The notes: generated from the letters alone by a model not told the origin. A stretch of 9,278 nucleotides of DNA from Thermoplasmata archaeon (GCA_030040625.1 JASHTI010000079.1:1-9278); one strand, 5' to 3'. Shown: positions 1 to 5,803, numbered from the stretch's first letter. Numbers and translations are program-made.

Positions 1-393
1 CTTGAGGATCGCCCGGGCCTCGCTGCGGGCCTCGCTGGCGGGGCGGCCGGCGATCAGCAGCGGCATCTCGACGTTCTCCTCCGCCGACAGGATCGGCAGC
101 AGGTTGTACGACTGGAAGACGAACCCCGTGCGCCGCGCGCGGTAGGCGCTCTTCTGCGCGTCCGGCATGGTGTGGATGTTGGTCCCCTCGAGCGTGACCT
201 CGCCCCGCGAGATGTCGTCCAGCCCGCTGAAGCAGTTCAGGAACGTCGTCTTGCCGCAGCCGGACGGGCCCATGACCGCCAGGACCTCGCCCCGCCGGAT
301 CTCGACGTTCAACCCCCGCAGCGCCGGTACGGCGGTCTCGCCGGCCCCGTAGATCTTCCAGACGTCATGCCCGACGACGACCGGCTCGGCCAT
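1..393 (-). CDS. ABC transporter ATP-binding protein (LolD/MacB-like), N-terminal part
   Basis: This is the ATPase subunit of an ABC transporter; 131 codons are present from the ATG at 393-391 and the rest lies beyond the left edge. The Walker A motif GPSGCGKTT is at residues 42-50. The Q-loop FVFQSYNLLP is at 91-100 with Gln94, followed by the segment LSAEENVEMPLL at 102-113. That pattern is typical of the LolD/MacB/FtsE branch, whose members pair with MacB-type permeases for lipoprotein or substrate extrusion or for cell-envelope functions. The signature LSGGQ, Walker B and H-loop fall outside the window, so activity cannot be judged. The gene follows the BNR gene in the same direction after 72 bp and has its own TATA-like box 25 nt upstream of the ATG, so it may be a separate, possibly leaderless transcript. 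The transported substrate cannot be inferred. Confidence 0.93.
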   Translation of the reverse strand, partial: MAEPVVVGHDVWKIYGAGETAVPALRGLNVEIRRGEVLAVMGPSGCGKTTFLNCFSGLDDISRGEVTLEGTNIHTMPDAQKSAYRARRTGFVFQSYNLLPILSAEENVEMPLLIAGRPASEARSEARAILK

Positions 394-414
394 TCGGGGG
401 GTCGAACCCCGGCG

Positions 415-422
415 CCATATCC
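415..422 (-). promoter_or_regulatory. TATA-like box for the ABC ATPase gene
   Basis: The minus strand reads GGATATGG here, the most AT-rich spot in a GC-rich gap. Its centre is about 25 nt upstream of the ATG at 393, the spacing expected for an archaeal promoter giving a leaderless transcript. No Shine-Dalgarno sequence precedes the ATG (the preceding bases are CCCCCCGA), which agrees with leaderless initiation. The rest of the 394-465 gap shows only a short GC hairpin. Confidence 0.35.
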
Positions 423-465
423 GCTCTTGCCCCGCGCCGGCCGGAGGGCGGGTGCCGCCCCGCGG

Positions 466-1593
466 TCAGCCGCTCGTCGGGTCGGCGACGCTGACCGAGT
501 GGATCCCGGGGAAGGTGTACGGGACGAGCTGCCAGCTGCGACCGGCGTCCGGGCTGATGAACAGCTGGCCGGTCGTGGTGCCGACGTAGATCCCCGCGGG
601 GTCGAGGCGGTCGGTGGCGATCCCCTCCCGGTGGACGCCGAAGTGACCGGGGAACGCACCGGCGCGGACGAGCCGACGCCAGCTCCGGGTCCGGTCGTTC
701 CACTCGTACACCTGGAAATGTCCCTCGCCGGTGACCCGCGCCATCCCGTCGAGTCGGACGAAGTACGCCCGGCCGGGCGCGGAGGGCGGCGACGCGACGC
801 AGAATCCGAAGTCGTCCCCGAGCGGGCGCCCGATCCGCTTCCAGCTCTCCATCCGGTCGTGGGAGACGTACATACCGGCATGGTCCTGCCGGTAGAAGGT
901 GTCGGGATCCGCGGCGTCGGCCGCGACGTGGTGGACGCACTGCCCGGTCTCCGGGTGCTTGTCGGGGAGGAACGGGGCGAGGACCCCGCGGTTCGTCGGC
1001 GTCCAGGACCGCCCCCCGTCCTCGGTCCGGAACGTCCCCACGGCCGAGAGGCCGATGTACATCCGGCGGGCGTCGCGGGGATCGATCAGGATCGTGTGCA
1101 GGCAGGCGCCACCCGCCCCCGGCGACCACTGGTCGCGGGCCGGATGCCGGTTGATCGCGTCGATCGGTTCCCAGGAGGCGCCGAGGTCCGGGCTGCGGAA
1201 GAGGAGATGGGGGTCGGCACCCAGGAACAGGGTGCTCGGGTCGCTCGCGAGGCCGGGCTCGACGTGCCAGAGGTTCAGGAGCGGGCGCTTCGCCGCCTCC
1301 CGGTCGTCGAACGCCGGCTCGCGGTCCTTCCGCGCCGGGGTGAGCGGGGTGGCGATCTCCTTCCAGGTCTTCCCCCAGTTCCGGGAGCGCTGGAGCATCG
1401 GGCCCCAGAAGCTGCTGTTCACGGCCGCGTACAGATCCCCCGGATGGCGGGGGTCCGCGACGACATGGTAGACCTCGCTGCCGACATGAGCGACCGGGCC
1501 GACCTGCCAGCTCCGGCGGCGACGGTTCCCTTCGACGACGTACGTTCCCTTGCGCGTCCCCAGGAGCACCCGCAGCCGGCTGTCCCGCTTCAT
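466..1593 (-). CDS. BNR/Asp-box repeat beta-propeller protein (sialidase-like fold)
   Basis: A protein of 375 residues when started at ATG 1593-1591. It carries at least five Asp-box (S/T-x-D-x-G-x-x-W) repeats: SRNWGKTW (70-77), SPDLGASW (134-141), TEDGGRSW (190-197), the degenerate SHDRMESW (244-251) and SPDAGRSW (347-354). These mark successive blades of a BNR/VPS10/sialidase-type beta-propeller. An in-frame TTG at 1617 would add eight residues but lies inside the upstream moaD-like gene. The ATG is preferred because GAGGG stands 6 nt before it and the protein core begins right after. There is no signal peptide or membrane segment, so the protein is probably cytoplasmic, unlike secreted sialidases. 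I see no reason to call it an active glycosidase. Only 10 nt separate it from the ubiquitin-like gene, so the two are almost certainly co-transcribed and probably act together. The function is unknown. Confidence 0.85.
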   Translation of the reverse strand: MKRDSRLRVLLGTRKGTYVVEGNRRRRSWQVGPVAHVGSEVYHVVADPRHPGDLYAAVNSSFWGPMLQRSRNWGKTWKEIATPLTPARKDREPAFDDREAAKRPLLNLWHVEPGLASDPSTLFLGADPHLLFRSPDLGASWEPIDAINRHPARDQWSPGAGGACLHTILIDPRDARRMYIGLSAVGTFRTEDGGRSWTPTNRGVLAPFLPDKHPETGQCVHHVAADAADPDTFYRQDHAGMYVSHDRMESWKRIGRPLGDDFGFCVASPPSAPGRAYFVRLDGMARVTGEGHFQVYEWNDRTRSWRRLVRAGAFPGHFGVHREGIATDRLDPAGIYVGTTTGQLFISPDAGRSWQLVPYTFPGIHSVSVADPTSG

Positions 1594-1603
1594 CGGCGTC
1601 CCT

Positions 1604-1873
1604 CTACCCTCCCGCAATCGAGTGGAGGATATCTATCGTGCGGACGCCGTCCAGCGCCGTACGCGTGCCCGTCGTCGCGCTGACATCCGCCCCATCGACG
1701 AAAACACGGACGTAGCGTCGCAGGGTGCCGGTCTCGTCGCGGAGCTTGAACCGGAGACGGGGATACCGCGCCTCGAGCGCGTCGATCACCGCCGCGACGG
1801 AGTCCGCCTCGACGCGCTCCCGGCCCCGCGGGCCGAACTGCCGCAGCCAGCCGTCCAGCCGCACCTCGACCAT
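1604..1873 (-). CDS. MoaD/ThiS family ubiquitin-like protein with C-terminal Gly-Gly
   Basis: An 89-residue beta-grasp protein. The pattern YVRVFVDGADV (54-64) followed by DGVRTIDILHSIAGG (75-89) is that of MoaD, ThiS and archaeal SAMPs. It ends exactly in the Gly-Gly tail that an E1-like enzyme (MoeB/ThiF/UbaA) adenylates for thiocarboxylate formation or protein conjugation. An in-frame TAA lies ten codons upstream and GAGG stands 7 nt before the ATG at 1873-1871, so the start is secure. No molybdopterin, thiamine or E1 gene is nearby; the only close partner is the beta-propeller gene 10 nt downstream. It could be a sulfur carrier (molybdopterin, thiamine, tRNA thiolation) or a SAMP-type protein modifier; the sequence alone does not decide this, so no gene symbol is given. 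Confidence 0.88.
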   Translation of the reverse strand: MVEVRLDGWLRQFGPRGRERVEADSVAAVIDALEARYPRLRFKLRDETGTLRRYVRVFVDGADVSATTGTRTALDGVRTIDILHSIAGG

Positions 1874-1890
1874 CGGCGGTCCTCGAAAGG

Positions 1891-1919
1891 GACCCCCGGC
1901 ACATTAGGAGCCGGGGGTC
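1891..1919 (-). promoter_or_regulatory. Perfect 10-bp inverted repeat before the moaD-like gene
   Basis: GACCCCCGGC (1891-1900) and GCCGGGGGTC (1910-1919) are exact reverse complements around a 9-nt loop. On the minus strand the dyad ends 17 nt before the moaD-like ATG and 6 nt before its GAGG ribosome binding site. In RNA it would be a very stable leader hairpin next to the translation start; in DNA it could be an operator. The loop is the only AT-containing spot nearby (CTCCTAATGT on the minus strand, about 31 nt before the ATG) and might be the TATA element, which would place the promoter inside the dyad. No T-run follows, so it is not a terminator. Confidence 0.5.
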
Positions 1920-2013
1920 GCCGGGCTCTCGGCCGAGACGTCCCGCCCCCGGCTCCGGGGTCCGAGGACGATCCGACGCCCGCTGACGGAGCGACCCGCG
2001 CGTGGAGCCGGGG
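1907..2013. repeat. Three copies of a GGAGCCGGGG element in the divergent intergenic region
   Basis: GGAGCCGGGGG occurs at 1907-1917, its exact reverse complement CCCCCGGCTCC at 1946-1956, and GGAGCCGGGG again at 2004-2013. The middle copy is also part of a small palindrome (CCCCGG-CT-CCGGGG, 1947-1960). The rest of 1920-2090 is GC-rich sequence with no convincing gene. Chance recurrence is easier in sequence of this composition, so regulatory meaning is tentative. Confidence 0.35.
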
Positions 2014-2090
2014 ATGCGGGCGGTTCGGAGACGATCGGGGGCGACGGTCGGGGCGCGGTGCCCGGCGTGCGAGGGCCAAGCATTCGCATA

Positions 2091-2116
2091 GTGAATCAAG
2101 TTTGTAGCAGATTCAC
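2091..2116. promoter_or_regulatory. GTGAATC-N12-GATTCAC dyad, putative operator
   Basis: Perfect 7-bp arms at 2091-2097 and 2110-2116 have centres 19 bp apart, in an AT-richer island between the divergent moaD-like and ZIP genes. A related half-site, ATTCGC, lies at 2082-2087. The dyad is directly upstream of the TATA-like box of the ZIP gene, a position suiting an activator, or a factor controlling both directions. The regulator is unknown; a metal-responsive factor would fit the ZIP gene, but that is inference. Confidence 0.45.
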
Positions 2117-2125
2117 AGACAAAAT

Positions 2126-2133
2126 GGTTAAAG
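2126..2133 (+). promoter_or_regulatory. TATA-like box for the ZIP gene
   Basis: GGTTAAAG lies about 35 nt before the ATG at 2165, predicting a transcript start near 2155 and a short leader. A GAGGG at 2156-2160 with a 4-nt spacer could serve as ribosome binding site. The pirin promoter in this window has a similar layout (TTTAA about 39 nt before its ATG). Confidence 0.35.
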
Positions 2134-2164
2134 AGGCCCCGGTGTTCCTTCGGCCGAGGGCCGA

Positions 2165-2974
2165 ATGAGCGACTTCTGGATCTTCATGGCACTGACCGCG
2201 GCGATGGGCCTGTCGATCTTCCTGTCGTTGCCGGTCGTCTACAGCCGGCGCGCCCAGGGGCGATGGGCGACGGGGCTGAACGCGGTCGCCATCGGCATCC
2301 TGGTCTTCCTGCTCGCCGACATCTTCTCCGATGTCGCGCCGATCCTCTACCCCAGCGGCTACGTGGCCGTCCCCGGCTACTCCATCGCGTTCGCGGCCGC
2401 GTTCCTGATCGCCTTCCTAGGCCTGTACGCCGTCGACAACCTGCCCCGCAACGGTCCGCGCGCGATCTCGGCCGGCGAGCCGTCGTCGTCGGCCGCGCCC
2501 GTAGCGGACGGGGGACCCCGGACCACCGCCCTGATCATCGCCCTCGGCATCGGGCTCCAGAACCTCACGGAGGGGCTCGTCTTCGGGGTCAACTGGACCG
2601 CGGGGGCGCTCGGGATCCTGGCCGTCGTCTTCATCGGGTTCTTCCTGCAGAACGTCACCGAAGGGTTCCCGATCGCCTCGCCGTTCCTCGGCACCTCCGC
2701 CCGGCGGAACGTGACGATGATGGTCGGCCTGTTCCTCGTCGGGGGCCTCCCGACCCTGATCGGCGGCGCGATCGGCTACTACTGGAGCAACAATCTGTTC
2801 ATCACGATCTTCGACGCCCTCGCGATCGGCGCGATCGCCTACGTCATCCTGCCGATGCTCCGGGTGGCGTTCAAGCCGCTGGAGACGAGGGAGCTGTCCG
2901 TCGCGCGGAACCAGCTCGTCTACCTCGGCGTGATGCTTGGCTTCGTCCTCGGGTTCGCGGTGAACGCCGTCTGA
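2165..2974 (+). CDS. ZIP-family (GufA-like) membrane protein lacking histidine
   Basis: 269 residues with about eight hydrophobic segments (roughly 6-25, 37-55, 72-91, 121-140, 147-170, 183-205, 211-235, 251-268) and a hydrophilic loop at 92-120 between the third and fourth, as in ZIP transporters. ZIP proteins move divalent metals such as zinc, iron or manganese into the cytoplasm. TM4 carries QNLTEG (132-137) and TM5 QNVTEG (162-167), where GufA-type ZIPs have HNxPEG and QDxPEG. The usual metal-binding His of TM4, the Asp of TM5 and both prolines are thus replaced, while both Glu remain. In TM6 the usual EP-G segment reads LPTLIGG (195-201). The whole protein has no His and no Cys. The fold call is good; zinc transport is doubtful, and the substrate may differ. 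It is followed after 61 bp by the HTH/ferritin-like gene on the same strand. Confidence 0.85.
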   Translation: MSDFWIFMALTAAMGLSIFLSLPVVYSRRAQGRWATGLNAVAIGILVFLLADIFSDVAPILYPSGYVAVPGYSIAFAAAFLIAFLGLYAVDNLPRNGPRAISAGEPSSSAAPVADGGPRTTALIIALGIGLQNLTEGLVFGVNWTAGALGILAVVFIGFFLQNVTEGFPIASPFLGTSARRNVTMMVGLFLVGGLPTLIGGAIGYYWSNNLFITIFDALAIGAIAYVILPMLRVAFKPLETRELSVARNQLVYLGVMLGFVLGFAVNAV

Positions 2975-3004
2975 GCGCGTCGCCGCGCCGGCGCCCGCGA
3001 GCCG

Positions 3005-3011
3005 CTATGTA
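3005..3011 (+). promoter_or_regulatory. TATA-like box for the HTH/ferritin-like gene
   Basis: CTATGTA is the only AT-rich element in the 61-bp gap after the ZIP gene. Its centre is 28 nt before the ATG at 3036, which would give a leaderless transcript; no clear ribosome binding site precedes that ATG. Read-through from the ZIP gene is also possible. Confidence 0.3.
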
Positions 3012-3035
3012 GCGTGCCCGGCTGGTGGCCCGGCG

Positions 3036-3815
3036 ATGGCCGGGAGCGCGCCGTCGCCGACCGTTTCCGTCCAGGTCGTCCAGGCCCTGGTCGCCCGCGA
3101 GCTCGTCGAAGGGCTCGGGCGCTCCGAGCGGGAGGCGGCGCTCCTCCTCGGCCTGGTGCCGTCCTCGGTCTCCCAGTACCTCTCCGGCAAGCGTCTCGGA
3201 CCGGTGCTGTCGCCGTACTTCGGTGATGACGAGGCGCGCGCGATCGCGCGGGAGACCGCGCAGCAACTGATCGGAGGGGTCCCCGGTCCCCGCGCGGTCC
3301 TCGAGGCCGCGATCCGCCTGAGCGGGCGCCATGGGGGAGCGCCGGCCCGCGGGGGCGCGGACCGGATGACGCTCTCCCCCGAGCTGCGGCGCGCCCTCCC
3401 CCGGTGGCTCCGCAACCGGATCGCGGGCGAGCAGAGCGCCGTCGCCGAGTGCATGCGGCTCGCGCAGCGCTCGCGGGACGAGCTGACCCGGGCCGTCTTC
3501 CGCCAGATCGCCTCGGACAGCCTGCGGCACGCCGAGATCGTCGCCTCGTTGGCGGGCCACCTCGACCGGGGGATCGCCTCCAGCGCGCCGACCGGCATCT
3601 CCCGCGCCGACGTCGAGGCGTTGATCCGCCGCGAGCACGAGGCGGAGGCGACCTCGGAGATCGACCTTGGGCCGCGCCTCGGCGGGCTCATGCGGGTCCT
3701 CTGGGAGAGCATGGAGGCCGACGAGCGCAAGCACGAGCAGCTCCTGCAGAGCCTGCTGACGGCCGGCCTCGCCGAGGGACCGTCGCCCCGCCGCCGGCGG
3801 ACGGGTCGGGCGTAG
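3036..3815 (+). CDS. HTH regulator fused to a ferritin-like domain
   Basis: 259 residues in two parts. Residues 12-53 are an XRE-like helix-turn-helix resembling archaeal COG2522-type regulators, with the recognition part EAALLLGLVPSSVSQYLSGK (33-52). Residues 54-125 form a linker. Residues 126-243 look like a ferritin/rubrerythrin-type four-helix bundle: Glu132 in helix 1, DSLRH (161-165) in helix 2, EHEAE (200-204) in helix 3, and ERKH (230-233), a true ExxH, in helix 4. In helix 2 the residue three before His is Ser162 rather than Glu, so the di-metal site may be incomplete or use Asp161. The tail is Arg-rich (251-258). It is probably a DNA-binding protein whose activity depends on iron, peroxide or oxygen at the C-terminal domain; this is inference. 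No in-frame start exists upstream before a stop; an internal ATG at 3366 (Met111) could give the ferritin-like part alone. The ZIP gene lies 61 bp upstream. Confidence 0.8.
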   Translation: MAGSAPSPTVSVQVVQALVARELVEGLGRSEREAALLLGLVPSSVSQYLSGKRLGPVLSPYFGDDEARAIARETAQQLIGGVPGPRAVLEAAIRLSGRHGGAPARGGADRMTLSPELRRALPRWLRNRIAGEQSAVAECMRLAQRSRDELTRAVFRQIASDSLRHAEIVASLAGHLDRGIASSAPTGISRADVEALIRREHEAEATSEIDLGPRLGGLMRVLWESMEADERKHEQLLQSLLTAGLAEGPSPRRRRTGRA

Positions 3816-3836
3816 GCACCGGCCTCGGTAGCTGCG

Positions 3837-3852
3837 GCTTCCCCGAAGCTTT
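3837..3852 (+). terminator. Short hairpin with TTT after the HTH/ferritin-like gene
   Basis: GCTTC-CCC-GAAGC followed by TTT, 21 nt after the stop codon. The stem is only 5 bp and the T-run overlaps the TATA-like box of the pirin gene, so a terminator function is uncertain. Confidence 0.22.
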
Positions 3853-3857
3853 AAGTT
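3848..3857 (+). promoter_or_regulatory. TATA-like box for the pirin gene
   Basis: GCTTTAAGTT, with TTTAA centred about 39 nt before the ATG at 3892. This predicts a transcript start near 3878 and a leader of about 14 nt. GAGGT at 3880-3884 with a 7-nt spacer is a good ribosome binding site. Confidence 0.5.
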
Positions 3858-3886
3858 ACCATCGGAAATTCAGTTACCCGAGGTAA
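3856..3886 (+). promoter_or_regulatory. Tandem TTACC-N3-GGTAA operator sites at the pirin promoter
   Basis: Site 2 (3874-3886) is a perfect palindrome, TTACC-CGA-GGTAA. Site 1 (3856-3868), TTACC-ATC-GGAAA, matches it with one arm mismatch. Both are preceded by AG, and their centres (3862 and 3880) are 18 bp apart. Site 1 overlaps the end of the TATA-like box; site 2 covers the expected transcript start and the ribosome binding site. This is the layout of a repressor-controlled promoter. The spacing and dyad type resemble sites of winged-helix dimers (MarR/HxlR-like), but no such gene is in the window. Confidence 0.6.
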
Positions 3887-3891
3887 TCGAT

Positions 3892-4767
3892 ATGACCGCT
3901 CCTCTCCGATCCCTGATCCGAAGGTTCCCGGGCGTCCCGACGCGCGAGGGCGCCGGGGTCCGCCTGCGCCGATCGTTCTCGAACCCCGAGGTCCCCCTCT
4001 TCGACCCGTTCCTCCTGCTGGACCGGTTCGGCTCGGCGGACCCGGCCGACTACCTGGCCGGGTTCCCGTGGCATCCGCACCGGGGCATCGAGACGATCAC
4101 CTACGTCCTGAACGGCCGCGTCGAGCACGGGGATACGCTCGGGAACTCCGGCGTGATCGGCAGCGGCGATCTGCAGTGGATGAACTCCGGCAGCGGGATC
4201 GTCCACCAGGAGATGCCCCAGCGGACGGACGGGACGTTCGAGGGGTTCCAGCTCTGGCTGAACCGCCCGGCCCGCGAGAAGATGGGCGCACCGGCCTACC
4301 GGGGGCTTTCCGGGGACGAGGTCCCCCGCGTCGCGACCGAGCGCGGCGGCGAAGTGAAGGTCGTCGCCGGTGACTTCGGGGGCGTCACCGGACCGGTCCA
4401 AGGGATCTCGGTCGACCCCGCCTACCTCGACATCCGGCTGACGCCGGAGGAGACGATCGAGCTACCGGTAGCGCCCGGTCGGAACGCCTTCGCCCACGTC
4501 ATCTCGGGGCGGAGCACTTTCGCCGGCGACGACCCAGCCTCCGTCCCGGCCGGCGAGACCGTGCTCTTCGGGGACGGCGCCCGCATCCGGGCCCACGCCG
4601 GCGCGGAGGGGGCCCGGTTCCTCCTCGCCTCGGGCCGGCCGCTGCACGAACCGGTCGCTTGGTACGGTCCCATCGTCATGAACACGCGCGACGAGCTCGC
4701 GACCGCCCTCGCGGAGCTCCGACGCGGGGACTTCGTCAAGGAGCGGCGGCCGATCGTGGAGGAGTGA
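3892..4767 (+). CDS. Pirin family protein (bicupin, possible quercetinase-like dioxygenase)
   Basis: 291 residues, the usual pirin length. The N-terminal cupin contains the signature FPWHPHRGIETITYVLNG (58-75), and the four metal ligands match those of characterised pirins: His61, His63, His105 and Glu107 (the last two in SGSGIVHQE). The C-terminal cupin follows from about residue 170. Pirins bind Fe(II)/Fe(III); some oxidise quercetin in vitro, and others act as redox-sensing partners of transcription factors or enzymes. The true substrate here is unknown. The start is fixed by GAGGT 7 nt upstream of the ATG, and the promoter carries two tandem operator-like dyads, so expression is probably induced by a specific signal. 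Its 3' end overlaps the convergent lysK gene by 32 bp. Confidence 0.93.
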   Translation: MTAPLRSLIRRFPGVPTREGAGVRLRRSFSNPEVPLFDPFLLLDRFGSADPADYLAGFPWHPHRGIETITYVLNGRVEHGDTLGNSGVIGSGDLQWMNSGSGIVHQEMPQRTDGTFEGFQLWLNRPAREKMGAPAYRGLSGDEVPRVATERGGEVKVVAGDFGGVTGPVQGISVDPAYLDIRLTPEETIELPVAPGRNAFAHVISGRSTFAGDDPASVPAGETVLFGDGARIRAHAGAEGARFLLASGRPLHEPVAWYGPIVMNTRDELATALAELRRGDFVKERRPIVEE

Positions 4768-5803
4768 GCCGGCCGGCGAGGCCCTCCACCGCGCGGCGCA
4801 GGATGCGCGCGGCGCGCTGCAGCTCGTCGATCGCCAGCGACTCCCGATCCGTGTGGTCCAGCCGAGCGTCTCCGGGGCCGTAGGCGACGCCGCCGATCCC
4901 CCAGACGGGGGCGACGACATTGAGATCCGAGCTGCCGCCCCGGCGCCAGAGCGTCGGCACGCCGCCCTCGCTGCGGATCGCGCTGCAGAGCGCGACGGCC
5001 GCCGGCTCGTTCCGGGGGACCTCCACGGCCTCCGCCCGGGCGAGCAGTCGGAGCCGAGGCCTCGGCGCCCCGGAGCCCTCGGCGCGAAGCTCCCGCAGCA
5101 CCGTGGACGTCGACAGGCCCGGCGGCAGCCGCAACTCGACCGTCACTGCGGCGACCTCGGGGTCTTCCTCCGCCCCGCACCGGAGGTCGACGACCTTCGC
5201 CGTCAGCGAGCGGAACGGGCTCTCGCCCGCGTGGCGCGATGCCAGCGACGGCAGGCCCGAGGCCCATCGAACGGCCCGATCCGCCGCGGTCGGCTCCGGG
5301 GCGCTACCGTGCGCGCGCGGCTGCCGGAACGTCGCCTCGAGACGGACGATCCCCTTGTAGGCGACCGTCACCCCGTCCCAGCCGCTCGGCTCGCCGACGA
5401 TCAGCGCGTCCGGCGCGGCTCCGCGCGCGAGATGGCGGGCGCCCCGGCTGTCGACCTCCTCCTCGACCGAAGCGACGATGCGGAACGTTCCCGGGCCGGT
5501 GAAGCCGGTCCCGGCGATCAGGGCGGCGGCGAGCGGGCCCTTCGCATCGACGGCCCCGCGGCCGTGGAGGCGGCCGCGCCGCAGGACGACCGGACGCGGG
5601 CCGGCGACCGTGTCGATGTGACCGAGGAACAGGATCGTCGGCCGGCCGCGGCCGATCTCGGCGATCCCGTTGCCGGCGGCGTCGGTCCGTCCCCGGTACC
5701 CCCGGGCCCGGGCGAAACGGACGAACTCGCGGACCGCGGACGCCTCCCGGCCCGAGGGACTGTAGCGGGCGACCAGACGCTTCAGCAGTTCGAGGTCACG
5801 CAC
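4736..5803 (-). CDS. lysK: [LysW]-lysine / [LysW]-ornithine hydrolase (M20 metallopeptidase)
   Basis: 355 residues. It hydrolyses the isopeptide bond between the C-terminal Glu of LysW and the finished amino acid, releasing lysine (or ornithine for arginine synthesis). M20 motifs are complete: GHIDTV (61-66; His62, Asp64), GRGAVDAKGP (81-90; bridging Asp86), SVEEEVDSRGA (112-122; catalytic Glu115 and ligand Glu116), VGEPS (136-140; Glu138) and LDHTDRE (315-321; His317). The start is GTG at 5803-5801, overlapping the end of lysJ by 8 nt, so translation is probably coupled. It is the last gene of the operon and runs 32 bp into the convergent pirin gene; no terminator is visible. LysX in the same operon argues against a bacterial ArgE or DapE. 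Confidence 0.9.
   Translation of the reverse strand: MRDLELLKRLVARYSPSGREASAVREFVRFARARGYRGRTDAAGNGIAEIGRGRPTILFLGHIDTVAGPRPVVLRRGRLHGRGAVDAKGPLAAALIAGTGFTGPGTFRIVASVEEEVDSRGARHLARGAAPDALIVGEPSGWDGVTVAYKGIVRLEATFRQPRAHGSAPEPTAADRAVRWASGLPSLASRHAGESPFRSLTAKVVDLRCGAEEDPEVAAVTVELRLPPGLSTSTVLRELRAEGSGAPRPRLRLLARAEAVEVPRNEPAAVALCSAIRSEGGVPTLWRRGGSSDLNVVAPVWGIGGVAYGPGDARLDHTDRESLAIDELQRAARILRRAVEGLAGRLTPPRSAAAP

Noticed and set aside
395..411. On the minus strand CGGGG-TTCGACC-CCCCG looks exactly like a tRNA T-arm.
   Set aside because: No matching acceptor stem, D-arm or anticodon arm can be placed around it, and the sequence after it is the start of the ABC ATPase gene. A tRNA remnant or attachment site is not supported.
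172..1683. Long plus-strand open frame (503 codons).
   Set aside because: It is antisense to the ABC and BNR genes; its translation is low-complexity Arg/Pro/Ala-rich with no family pattern. Such shadows are common at this GC content.
2871..3734. Minus-strand open frame of 287 codons.
   Set aside because: It is antisense to the ZIP and HTH/ferritin-like genes, and no recognisable motifs are present.
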